The position numbers and the translations under genes are program-made. Below, piece after piece: positions 24,503 to 35,557 of a stretch of 64,000 bases of DNA; the stretch's first letter is position 1; each line of letters starts with the position of its first letter. This DNA comes from Ceratorhiza oryzae-sativae (Eukaryota; Basidiomycota; Agaricomycetes; Cantharellales; Ceratobasidiaceae). The notes below the pieces were generated by a model that ran no database searches, was not told the origin of the DNA, and saw nothing but the letters and a program-made list of their open reading frames with translations. Location: NCBI GenBank assembly GCA_030998015.1, contig JARWMV010000236.1:310001-374000 (forward strand), written 5' to 3'.

Positions 24503-25403
24503 GGTCTGGGGTTAATTCAAGTAGGATAAACTTCGAGTGGTTTAATAGCAAGCAGAATCGAAGAGCTAGTGAGTAATGTTCAAAAGGCACCCCCCAACTC
24601 ACTATTTATGATAGAACGCCATGGCCCAAACGACCTGCGCCTTTGCACCTTGCCCGAAACCTGCTCACTAGCACATGCATCTGCACGTAGGCTACGGATG
24701 CATGAAATGGTTTGGTGTGGGCTCGCATGGGCTGTATGCGTTGAAGTGATATTCAAACCCCGCTCAAAGGCATAGCCGACACGAACAGCCATGCACGTTG
24801 GAGCGTGTTGTATAAATTGGCCATGCCCGCCAGCTCTGCGCTCTTGGACCTTTGCATCCGCTTTCAGACTCAATTGGGCCATTTCGTGGCAATGCACTTT
24901 TTTAAAACTGCCTAGCAGAAACGTAGCAACTTCTCGTGGAAATAGTTGGCTCCACGCTGCTCGGTGGTGTGATGTATGAACCTCTTTGGCGCTCTGCAGT
25001 ATGCTTTGTTGAGCCTGCGGCAAACCTGTGACTCTCCTGCTCTCTCTCCTATTGGTTGCCACTCGCAAGCCGCGTCTGTGCCTGGCCATCTTGCATTGGG
25101 TTATCTGGCTTACTAACGAGCCTTCGTAGAAGTCGACTTTCTGTTCAAGCCGATCTGTCTCGGGCGGCAAGTATTTGTCGGGTTTACACGGGTGGTGATA
25201 TGGCAAAAGAGCTATAAATTACATCTTGAGATACATGAGGTTGGTCATGAAAACTATTCAAAGTGGAACAAATAGCGAAGGACAAGTCTCGAATAGGAGA
25301 GGCGAAAGTATTGGGAGGATTTAGATCATACAAGGGACTGCGATAACCAACTTGTGGTCATAAGGGGAGGGTGTTCTACGAAAAGGTATGAGACTGCGTG
25401 CAA
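24503..25403. other. Intergenic between BAG copies 2 and 3
   Basis: 900 bases containing the presumed promoter of BAG copy 2, with a CATAAATAG box at 24602-24610 on the minus strand, and the 3' flank of copy 3. A 208-codon minus-strand open frame at 24580-25206 was considered and not accepted. Confidence 0.5.
24602..24610 (-). promoter_or_regulatory. TATA-like box of BAG gene 2
   Basis: CATAAATAG on the minus strand, about 100 bases upstream of the ATG at 24502. Identical to the box in front of BAG gene 1. Confidence 0.4.
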
Positions 25404-26347
25404 CTAGGTTCGCTTGTGCTTCGACTCGTATTGTTGCTACAAAATCAGGTTTTTTGCTCAGCCCAAGTACCGGAGTATGAGCCAGGATGAGTACTCACTA
25501 CGGCCCACGCCATGCATTGCATACGATTTAGCTCCTTCAAGCTCAGTTCGACTTCATCCACTGCACGCTTGCGCATGAATCGAATTTCAAAATCTCCGTG
25601 AGACTCCACCTTGTCGAGCCTGTCTAGGAGCGCCTCCAGGTCATGCCTGTGGTGAATAAGAGGCTTGTTTCGAGCTGTGTACGGGAGCTGAGGAAGTGTT
25701 TCCCCGTTCTTGGGTGCTGAAAGCTCGAGGTCGCCAGGCATGATAAACGTGAGGACTGATGAATTCAGTTCGTAGAGGATCTCTCTGATGATGGCCCGAG
25801 CAATGTATTTGCTGTCTTCAACGTCAGAGTCTGAGCTGGGGTTTGAGGCTTCATCGACTGCAGATCCAGGGGCTTCGGGCTCAGAGTCGCCGTCATCTGC
25901 GGGTACATGCGGCGCTACTGGAGCGCTGGCCGGCGGCGCCTTGCGGGCTGACGCGGACATCGGTTTGGCTGCTTCGTAGCGAAAGCCAAACATAGGCGAA
26001 TTGGGAGTCTCTGGTCCAGGACTACTGTGCGCTTCGTGAGAGCTATCCGACATGCAACCCTCGTCCGCACCCAATGGGGAGTGCGACCGAGGCCGCCCGC
26101 CGCTCGGACCATTGGTATCTGACCCAGGCTCGGAATAGGCGGCGCGATTGCGACGCAGTTGAACCGAGCGCATACGACGAGTGCATGCTTCGAGCTCGAC
26201 CTGGGTAGCGTTGTGAGGGACGTAGGGATAACCGGTGGCTTGCAGTGGATGAGATGGGGACGTTGGGCAATATTGTGCCGAATTCCCACTCGGGACGCCA
26301 GGCGCCCCGGGCTGTAGTGGTATCGCTATGTGAGGATGGGCGGGCAC
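25404..26347 (-). CDS. BAG-domain protein 3
   Basis: Exons 25499-26347 and 25404-25436 in phase; 293 residues, the most complete copy. The N-terminal 180 residues are disordered (Pro, Ser, acidic). The C-terminal part has LTFIMPGDLELS, LPYTARNKPLI, and the best BAG signature of the family: LEALLDRLDKVESHGDFEI followed by a charged helix. The family role is an Hsp70 co-chaperone; the long disordered N-terminus has no recognisable partner motif. The first intron position at the end of the BAG helix is conserved with copies 1, 2 and 4. No frame break. Confidence 0.75.
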
Positions 26348-27139
26348 TATTGGAGATATAGGAGACAGCGTGAAATAGTGTGTCGGGGAAGTGGCAACGC
26401 GGGGCTGTGCCGACCGATGGCGGCTGTCCGGGCTGGCTATATGCGCCTGAGATATCGTGGAGAGATGTTAGACATTTGCGCGGCCAGGTAAGGGGAGTGA
26501 TTCGCTGCAGTAGGGAGCAGCAGGGGGGAATCGGTTAACCAAGTGAGGTTACTCGCTCGGTAGCCACCCCGGAGCCTTATACACCCCTGTCGGTAAATTT
26601 GGCACTGTTTATCAGAATGGCGACGGTCAAAGAGCGGTGCTCCTTGTTGGTCCAATGATAGATCTCAGCCGACCAAATCGCCCAAATAAGTAAACGATAC
26701 GGCGGGGGTGTTTGCCAGCCGGGCAGAAAATGGCAAGTTCTCGAAGACAATGACTGAGATTCCGTAACTTCTCTGTAGCCATAGGGCGCATCAAACGCCG
26801 AATGATGTACATGCGCATATACGGCACTGGCACATTTCAATATGGTTACAGCGTTGGCCACGAAAGCTTCCATGGGCATCCCCCGCTTCATTATCTCCGC
26901 CACCAAGCTGACACGAGGCTTGGCTGAACAAAGCTCGGAGTTCCCGGCGCGAGGCTAGGATAGATGAAGGATTTCAATAACAGTGGTTTGTTGGTACATG
27001 ATACAACAGCTTTGCTCAAGCAAGCGACACGCAACATAAATCCACAAATGATACAGTTTCAAAGAATATACAAAGAAGCCAAAGGTCAAAAAAACAACGG
27101 TTCAAGCACACAAATTGAGCCAACGGAACAACATCGAAA
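26348..27139. other. Intergenic between BAG copies 3 and 4
   Basis: 792 bases. A TATA-like GTATAAGG lies on the minus strand near 26575-26582, about 230 bases upstream of BAG copy 3. No gene seen. Confidence 0.45.
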
Positions 27140-28081
27140 CTATATCGGCGCCAAATCAGGTTTGGTGACATGTATGCGCGGTGTTTTCTTCCAACGCTCA
27201 TAGTGCATCTAAGACGACGGAAATTCTGCTCAGCGCTTTTGTTCGCAGGATGACTGAGACTAATATAACTTACATTGTGCCTGACCATCTTCTCCATGCG
27301 CTCGAGCTGATCGAGTTGTTCATTCGCAGCCTTTGCGGCCTCCCTCCGAGCTCTTGTATGCGCTGGCTCCCGTGTGAAGGCATTTCATCGAGCTTCGCCA
27401 ACATGCGCTCCAAAAACTCTCTGTACTCAAGCACAGGCTTGTTCCGAGAAGTATACGCAAGGCGCTGGTTGCCATTGGCACTCTCCTCAAGTCGAGATGC
27501 TTGGGGAAATTAAATGCCAAAACACGCTCGTTAAGCTCGTACACCATTTCCTCGATTGAGAAGCAGGTATTGTCGACCTGGGCTTCAGATAACTGCATAT
27601 GGGCAGGTGCATAGTGCCTCTTTCCAAGGTACCCAAACTCGTCATACGGGCCCGCGGCGTGAACTCCGTCCTGCCACAGCGCAACCTTGGCCGAATATGG
27701 CGTGTTCGGGCCACTCCGCGGTAAGTCCTCGTCCTCTTCGCCAGACGAGGCGGATCGTGTGAGAGAAGGTGCATTGGAAGAGTGGGAGTCCACGCGGGCG
27801 TTTCTGCCCATTCGACGACGGCCATATGTCGCAACGGGATGAACGTTCAAGAACGGATTGGCAGCGGGGTGTGGCCCGCTGTGATCGTGCTTGGAGTTTG
27901 AAGGACGTGCTAAGCTTTGTTTGTGGCTCTGGGCTTGTCGTCGATTGAACGAATCGACCTCGGCAGGATTGGGGTTATGGGGAATATATGGGTATGAATG
28001 GTTCATGGCTGGCGAGAGCGCTTGAGATGGGCGATAGGGGGATTGGTAGGTTGCAGCGGTTGGATACCCGTAGGAAGACAT
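27140..28081 (-). CDS. BAG-domain protein 4 (frame-disrupted)
   Basis: Exons 27274-28081 and 27140-27208. The N-terminus MSSYGYPTAATYQS leads into a disordered, Ser/Asn/His-rich half, then VLAFNFPKHLDF-like and NKPVLEYREFLERM, and a charged helix ending EKMVRHN at the intron. Two single-base losses are needed to read it through: near 27490 (LDL... should be LDFEES as in the paralogues, a T lost from a T run) and near 27353 (before RARREAAKAANEQL). An upstream in-frame ATG at 28192 is possible, but 28081 matches the paralogues. Likely intact in reality. Confidence 0.62.
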
Positions 28082-28848
28082 GGTGGACGTAGGGACGTGG
28101 GCTGAAAGATCGTTAGGGTAGGTATGGAATAAAGTGGCTAAAGACAGGCGTGAGCAAATGGGTGGCAACTCCGGCTGAATGAATGCGCTCACGTAGAACA
28201 GCCAGTGTCCTGGGGTATGTGGATGGCAATGCGGTGCAAGTGCTACCCCTCTGCCCTCTCATGCCACGCGTAGATATACCACCGCTGCCTCACGGTGGCA
28301 ATACCAGACAATGGCGGACACGCACCCAACATGCCGATTGGACAGCAACGGGCGATGTTTGGCCCGCTTAGTCAGCTTCCCATTCCGTTGTGCATGGACC
28401 CGGGCTTGGCAGCACCGGGTGGCAAATATTCCTAGATCGACAATGGATGGTTGATGATGGATCCTAGACACGGGTGCTAGCGAGAAAGGAATGGTTCAGC
28501 TAATGATTGATGTGTGTAAGGCAAGTGGGGGGGTTGCATAGGCGGGCGCTTGAGATCATTCCGTAAATGACAGGTGTCTCTTATCCACACCGAATCCCGG
28601 TCCGAACTGGCCTTCGTCTCTTTCCCTTGTCCTGATTAACGGATCTTTTTGTCCAAATATACAAATGGTATTGCCGGCCGCGACAAATTTTGACCATAAT
28701 ACCCCGACGAATAAGCAACAAAATGTCTATGCAATACATACGGTCGCCCCTCACCCTCCTTCCCTCATCCCACCTCACTCTGATTTTCTCCTCTCATCGT
28801 CGCTTCCACTATCCTCACCAACGTCGAACATAGGTTCTCCTTCTCTCC
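28082..28848. other. Intergenic, BAG copy 4 / KEX1
   Basis: 767 bases holding the promoter of BAG copy 4 and the 3' flank of KEX1. No gene seen. Confidence 0.5.
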
Positions 28849-31178
28849 TCAATTCATCTCGAGAACCCTCAAATCGTCTCGAGAGCGTCCCAAGTACTCT
28901 CTCGAGGTGGCCCCACCAACATTAGTTGAAAGGGGAATGCGCTCCTCCCTATCTTCTTCCGTTGGGAGGTTCACTCTTCCGAGCTTTTTGGATCTCCTCG
29001 ACCGCCAGTAAAGGAATAATCCAACAAATACGAGCATCAAAACGAAAATGAGCGCTGCCGAACCGGCGTTGTAGTACGCTGTTTTAACAAAATGGTGTTA
29101 AAATGCGCCAGTAATAGAGACAGGAGGAGCAACACACCTTCCCACATGGCTTTGTCCTGTTCGCTTGACGGCCCCTTTTGACCTCCACTGGCTGGGTTGT
29201 CCGGTTTGGAGGTTCCGCCTTCGACCGCTCCAACCTGCTTCACGTCATCTCCCACACTCGAGATGACCGTTGTACCGGTTCCACCTCCAAGCCGTTTAAA
29301 ATCGACACCCATGAACCGAAGGATCATATCGTGTGCGACGACTGGAACGTCGTAAGGAACCATGTGCGATGCCCCTGCCACCTATTTACGGGCGGGACGG
29401 TTGTTAGATGGGCGCGTGTGAGTAAAAGCGGAACAACGTACCTTGACGTATGTAAGGTTTCGGGACTCCTGCCACCACCCAGCATCGGTGCCGTTTACTT
29501 TCCACCCCAGAGTGGTCGCGTTCTATACGCAAGTGAATTAGGTCGTGCCCCGCCTACAAACGAAGATGAGGAAAGGACTTACACCCATACCCGTACCACT
29601 ACTCCACTTGAGCTCGCTGATCAATCTCTCAGTGCCCATATAATTGCATATAAAGTCCTGGTCTCCACTGAATAGCATAACTTTGACGCCTCGTTCAAGC
29701 AGACCAGGAAGAAGAGTAACGGATGGAGGCGAAGTCCTGGTATAAAACGCTTGCGAGATCGTCCCCGCGCATTCGGTCCAAGCTTCAGCCTTGGCAGTTG
29801 CGTGAATAGATGCAACCACGTCCTTCCGCTACATAATGGCATTAGGGTGAGGACCATAAGGTAAGGGAGGATGCTTACATGTAAGTAGGTATACACATCT
29901 TTAAGATCCGGAGGCCAGTTCATCCCGCATGCCGGGAATTCGTCCGACAATCTTATGTCGTATACGTTCAAACACATTTGCTTCCCATTTACCCTGCCCA
30001 TCCGCATACAAACTTAGCCATCGGAGGGTCTTTACGAAAAGGAGAAACTCACGAGGTAACCAGCGCACTTGTGACACTATCCATCACACCTTCACAGTCG
30101 CCTATATTAACGGTGTCCTTGGTTGTTTGGTTCAGAGCCTTCCAGCATCTCTGCATCTGCTTGTCAACTTTCTCAAACTCCTTGGTTCCCTTTTTGATGA
30201 GACCCTTTTCGAGAGCAAAGTCGACATAGGCCGGGTATTGGCTCCGACCGTCTATCCACCCGTTGCCAATTGCCACACCACGCAACGGCGCGCTTGGAGA
30301 GGAGGTTTTAAGGAGTGCATCTGCAATATAGGGAATGTATTGGCCAGCAAAGGATTCTCCTGCGAGGTACGTCTGCGTGCGATGTGAGTTACAAGGATGT
30401 GTAAACGGGTAGAGTAATATATCGTACATCCATTTCTTCGAGCTCCGGGAACACTTCATAGAAGTTTTTCATAAACTGTACTACGTGGGCTGCTGCCTGT
30501 ATAAACAGAGATCGGTTGGGTGGGAAACGATGGCGGAAACGGTGGACATACCTCGTCCAGTTCATGCAGGTATTTGTCTGTGCTAGTGTACGAGAAGCCC
30601 GTGCCAGGCGGTTGGTCGACTAGAACCGGCTGAGCACATATTCTGAATATAAGATTGACGTACTTACCATAAATGACATGCGTATACTCTTCCCACCCGT
30701 TCTCAACAAGCTTCAACCCCCCTTTCCCATCTACCCTCCAAGGCCCGGTCTCCATCATGAGACCATCAAACGAAGAGCATCCTGGCCCTCCCTAGACACC
30801 TGTTAGCTCTCTTTTGCGTGTATTTCTGGCTTCCAAACTCACGTTGAACCAAAAGATCACCCGCTCTCGATCGGGCGTGCGTCGTGCCTTGGTGTAAACG
30901 AAATACAAATGGGCAGTCACGTCCTTTGAGTGCTCGGCTGTTGGTGCTTTTGGGTCTGAGGGTAGATGGCCAGCATATACGTGGAGAGGATGCTCAAGCG
31001 AGTGTTGGGGGTTCAAGTCTGGCATGTGCTTTACGTAGAAAGACGCCGCGCTCGGAGCTGCCCATCCGAATTTAGCCAGAAATATCACGTACAATAAGCA
31101 CGAAAACTTACGCGCAGGCGCAGCATAGGCCGTCGTCGCCAACGCCGCCGCTATTCCCAGCAACAAACTGGGTTTCAT
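28849..31178 (-). CDS. KEX1: Pheromone-processing serine carboxypeptidase (KEX1)
   Basis: Peptidase S10. A signal peptide starts at 31178 ([20 protein letters not shown]). The oxyanion region [20 protein letters not shown] spans the exon 2/3 junction. The catalytic Ser lies in [16 protein letters not shown], Asp in [15 protein letters not shown] and His in [19 protein letters not shown] Ser/Gly-rich stretch is followed by one transmembrane helix near 29.0 kb ([18 protein letters not shown]) and a cytosolic acidic tail. This is the Kex1 layout: a Golgi-anchored enzyme trimming C-terminal Lys/Arg from precursors cut by Kex2. First exons: 31112-31178 and 30843-31057; later exons are clear but their limits were not all fixed. 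Divergent from the next gene. Confidence 0.93.
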
Positions 31179-31336
31179 GTTGATCGTCGTGGTCGAGAGC
31201 TGCGGGCGGCTGGGCGACGTGTTCTCGAGTAAAGGGTCCGCTCTGTATCCGAATTTAGAATGCTTACGTAACAGCGATCGCACTTAAGCGCCGGCTCCAC
31301 ATGCTCACGAACATCCCTGTACTCGACCACGATATC
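31179..31336. promoter_or_regulatory. Shared divergent promoter, KEX1 / thioredoxin-like gene
   Basis: 158 bases between two divergent starts, both encoding secretory-pathway proteins with signal peptides. Co-regulation is plausible but unproved. Confidence 0.4.
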
Positions 31337-32660
31337 ATGCGTAGTTCTGCGTTGTTGTCCGTGTTGGCTCTCGCGGGCACCTCTACAGCATACTTTTCCG
31401 AGGGCTGGAAGCCTGGCCAAGCGGTCCCGACGGTGGAGGCTACCCTGGTCGCGACGCGGTTCCGCCAACGCGACAGCTGCGCCGACCCCAGCCGCCAAGT
31501 GGTCATGGCAAGAGTTCTCTTCTAAGCATCTGGACTTAGGAAAGCTAGTGACAGAAGGGCCGTTGGCTACCGCATTATCAGGTACGTTATCCCTGCACTA
31601 TAAGCGAAACCAGCAACGTGCTGAAAGATAACGCTTAACAGGCATCGGCATCAACGCAACTGAGCAACTCGCCCAAGCTCGCGCGCGAGCAGCCGAGCGA
31701 GGATGGGATGAAAACGTCCCACTCCTCACCGACGAAAATTACGAGCTCCTAGTCAAGAATGAGACGTTTGCGACGCCTGAAGAGGCCGAAAAGCGGATTT
31801 GGTTCGCGATCGTGTGCGTTGTCCGGTCGAGACTAGCGGAAGTATCTTGGCTGACTTTTGGGGCACATTCTAGGACTATAGGAAGGCAGGACACGATGTC
31901 TAAATTTGTAGACGAATCATTTGATACTGCGTACAAGCAAGCAATCGAAGCTGGTGACGCACCGCATGTCAAGTGGGCTCGCATCGACTATCTAGCAGTC
32001 ACCGAAATACTACCGAGTGGATGGTCTGGAAGTGAGCCTACCTTCAAGTTACCTTTATACGATACACCACATTAACGACCATTACTCAGACCTCCCACTC
32101 TCGTAGTCATCCGCAAGAATGGGAACGAACTCCGGTTCTACCAGCCGTCTCAAATCAGACTCAAACCCGAGATGCTTCATCAGTTTGTCGTGAATGAAGG
32201 CTGGCGAGAAACAGAGCCATGGACAGGCCCTTGGGCGCCTGGTGGCAGCCGGTGAGTTTAGGTCTGACCTGACACAGGTATAAACTAAAACGTTACAACA
32301 GTCAACCATATCTTCACCAATACGCAGTTCTCTCACGGAAAATCTATACGACGATTAACATGTTCCCCCGCTGGGCTCTTTTGCTGGTCACCGGTGGCCT
32401 TGGGTCATTGATCATTTCCCTTTTCCATCGTCTAGATCAGAACAAGGTTGCCAAGAAACCCGTTAGTCGCGCTTCTCGTTTTAAACGCGTCCAACTCGTT
32501 CATAATGCTACCATGACAGGTTCAGAGGAAACCGCTCACCCCGGCCGAAATTGCACGAAAGAACATTGCTGCCAAACATAGCCAGAACCAAGCCGCAGCG
32601 AGCTCGAGTGCAACGGCACCAAATGCTACCGAGGTGAAGAAGAGGCAGGGGAAGAATTGA
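31337..32660 (+). CDS. Thioredoxin-like single-pass secretory membrane protein
   Basis: Starts MRSSALLSVLALAGTSTAYF, a signal peptide. The lumenal part has helices (TEQLAQARARAAERGWDENV) and a thioredoxin-like fold signature: KFVDESFDTAYKQA, a strand HVKWARIDYLAV, and the cis-Pro-like APTLVVIRKNG, then PSQIRLKPEMLHQFV. No CxxC is seen, so it is probably not a redox enzyme. A transmembrane helix follows near 32.4 kb (RWALLLVTGGLGSLIISLF), then a Lys-rich tail ending TEVKKRQGKN. I infer an ER membrane protein. Near 31.46 kb the frame changes between the signal region and KWSWQEFSSKHLDLGKL; the junction is unresolved. Confidence 0.7.
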
Positions 32661-33038
32661 TTTGGCGGAAAAGGTGGAATCCACCACATAAAAGGAAAAG
32701 GAAAGAAGTCGACCACCAGAGATAAAATGATACCGGAATATTCGTACGGATTATGTGTATTTTGGATGGATGTTTTGTACACCTAGGCCAGCTACAGATC
32801 TTGTATAATTCGTATATGTATGCGTCCTTATGCAAGAGTTGCACAAGAACACTGAAGTGAGAGTTCTGACGTAAGGTCTTGACGCACCCACTCGTCAGTC
32901 ACATGCATGAGCCGTTCATAACGTAAACTGACTCGTTGAAACTCGATTAGAAAAGCGAAACAATACAAGTGAGAACAACTGCTCCAAAACATTCACAAAA
33001 GGTGTAATAGCACATATCAAACTCCAACGTTCACCGCA
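32661..33038. other. Intergenic, convergent 3' flanks
   Basis: 378 bases between the 3' ends of the thioredoxin-like gene and vWA protein 1. Nothing recognisable. Confidence 0.55.
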
Positions 33039-34141
33039 TTACTGACGCTCCACCTCGCTTGTCCACCTCCTGTTGATCCCTCCGAGCAGGATCTTGATCA
33101 ATGTCTCTCCAGTCAATCCACCGTGGTAGGGTGTGGTGTCTACGATATCCCGTATCCCATACTTTCCAGCCAAATCATCATCAGTTCCTCGAGTGCGGCT
33201 CTCGCCTCGGGATCATTCCCGATCTGCACAAACTGTATGCCAAGCTGCGAGAGCGGAAAGTCGCCCCGGTCGAGCTTGCGCGCAGCATCAACAATGACGT
33301 CCTCGGGCTCATCAGTGGGCGCGCCGTCCGTGATGATGATAAAGTTGACGGGCTTGATACCTGTGATGGCCGGGTCGGTGCTCCCCGTCTCTTGGTATGC
33401 TTCGATGATGGAACTGATGTAGGCCCGCAGGAGAGTGTCCAGCCGCGCGCCTGTCGGCGTTTGACCTCGTGGCTGAATGCGAGTAAAAAGCTGTCGGACC
33501 TGTTCTTCGCCCTGAATGGGGGCATCAGTAACAATGATGAAACAATGACATGAAAACGCACGGTAACACCTTTCAGGCACTCTTTTGAATTGAGGAAATA
33601 AATGTCAATTCCGTCGTCGTCGTACTGGGCAGCCACACGCGCTACGTCTGCCAAAGCCCTTCCGGCCTCTCTCCAGAGTGACCCAGCCATTGACCCAGAA
33701 TCATCGATTAGGAATACGGTATCATATTGTCTGTTGTACGGGGTGAGGATTATCCAAATGTTTGAAAGGATGTGAGGCTCACTTGAGCAATTCTAGAGCA
33801 TTTTCCTGTCCCGCCATCACTATTTGGTTGATTGGTGGCGTGACCTCGGGAATCGTTTGTGGGATACGGGTAGTAGAATAAGGTGGAGGTGATGTGGAAG
33901 CTATATTGTTTGCGCGGTAGGCTGCATGGGCCGTGTTTGAGGCGTTCGACGCCGCCCTCCGATGTGGTGTTACCGGAGTAGCACTAGGCGTGCCGGCGCT
34001 CGAATGCCTACGGGTAGCTGGCGCACCACTCATGTTCGACCGGCGGGTGGTGTTGAGGGTGCTTGGGGGGTTGAAATCGCCGGGAGCGTACTTTTTACTC
34101 GCGCGCCTGTCGAGGCCAGAGGAGGAACCGTTTTGACCCAT
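33039..34141 (-). CDS. von Willebrand factor A domain protein 1
   Basis: The N-terminal 120 residues are disordered, Ser/Thr/Pro-rich. An intron then leads into a vWA domain: QYDTVFLIDDSGSMAGS (complete MIDAS DxSxS), GIDIYFLNS, PTGARLDTLL, NFIIITDGAPTDEPEDVI, GIQFVQIGND, then TPYHGG and LIKILLGGINRR near the C-terminus. The fold binds a divalent metal and mediates protein contacts. The ligand is unknown; there is no signal peptide, so it is probably intracellular. Near 33183 one base appears lost (EEL then DDDLAGKYGIRD in another frame); vWA protein 2 supports the corrected reading. Tandem with vWA protein 2. Confidence 0.8.
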
Positions 34142-34411
34142 GTGTTCTGTTGAGCGCTCTTATTCGGAGGAGATGGGCGGTTGACGTTGGGACAGGGACA
34201 CCAGGTTGATTCAATCGCTCATAAGAGATGGGCGTTTATAAGGAGAGATGGATGCACCGCCTTGGCGCTCCGGCTTGCGCAACAGGATGTACTATAAAAC
34301 ACATGTTACAGTGAAAAGGCTCAGTCTCTGACGAGGAGGAATCTTCAAAATACATTACAGTCCCCATATAAACATCCGAGTAGACCGAAAAAGACTAAAC
34401 CCACTCCTACG

Positions 34412-35313
34412 CTACGTCGAGAGAACTGAACTACCTCCTCGATTGTCGACTCGTCGGTTAATTCCGCCCAGCAAGATTTTGACTATACTCGGTCCGTCGA
34501 GTGGCTTCCCTCTGTATGGTGTTGTATCAACAATATCCTGCAAGAATGTTAGTTGAAGTGAGTATGGCACACCGTAAGATTCTGCCACCCACCCGAATCT
34601 TGTGGGTTTTGTTGAGTCCATTATCCAGCTCCTTCAGCGACTTGGTCGCTCTGGAGTCATTCCCGACCTGGATAAATTGGATCCCGACTTGACTAAGAAG
34701 AAAGTTGCCGGCATCCAATCGACGGGCTGCCGCGATGATGACGCTTTCGGGGTCATCCGTCGGCACGCCGTCAGTGATCACAATGAAATTAATAGGTTTG
34801 GGCATTTTCTTCAATCCTTTAATTTTGGCATTCTCCAATTCGGTGATGTATTCGTTCAATAGCTGGTCGAGCCGATCACCAGTCGGGGTCGGGCCATATG
34901 GCCGTACAGCTTTGAACAAGTCCAATACCTCTTCCTTGGTCTTGGAGCCAGTCAAAATTTCGGAAGGAGCAGATTGGTAGCAACTCACCGTAACATCCCG
35001 GGCAGACTCATGGGAATTAAGGAAATAGATGTCTATACCATTATGATCATACATGGCAGCCTTCTCGGCAACGTTCGCCAGCGCCGAGCCTGCCTCGATC
35101 CATCTTGAGCCCGACATAGATCCCGAATCATCAACAAGAAAGACTGTGTCATACTGTCTGTGTAGATCGCATTTTTTAAGTAAAGTTGGTGAGTTTTGAA
35201 ATCGTTTCAACAAACCGTAACACGAGAAGTGGATCTTCATGTTCGTAGGATGGAGGGGCGTCTTCAGACTTTGAGGCACGCCTGCGGGTTATACGTCTAA
35301 AGAAACCGCTCAT
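34412..35313 (-). CDS. von Willebrand factor A domain protein 2
   Basis: Close paralogue of vWA protein 1 and directly upstream on the same strand. A short N-terminus (MSGFFRRITRRRASKSEDAP) is followed after a 58-nt intron by QYDTVFLVDDSGSMSGS (MIDAS), GIDIYFLNSHES, PTPTGDRLDQLL, NFIVITDGVPTDDPESVI, GIQFIQVGNDSRA and DIVDTTPYRG, ending RVDNRGGSSVLST. It lacks the long disordered N-terminus of copy 1. Function not known. Confidence 0.8.
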
Positions 35314-35557
35314 TTGGCCAGTTTAGAGAGCTTCTAGGCAGTCGAGCCACGTTGAGATGGGTGAGAAGCAAGAGGGTGTTGGAGGCGCTTGTGCAACGTG
35401 TATTTATTATATCACGCTCCATCCAAATTGGACCTCAACTTCCAATTATACGCTATACAAAGGGTTGGTAATCTATAAAAAAAATACAAGTTGATACCGC
35501 CTTCAATCATCCATTCACAAATGTTCCATATCTCACCCCAATGTAAGAACATAAAAA

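Noticed and set aside
24580..25206. 208-codon minus-strand open frame between BAG copies 2 and 3
   Set aside because: No recognisable domain, no paralogue, odd composition, and it overlaps the promoter region of BAG copy 2 including its TATA-like box.
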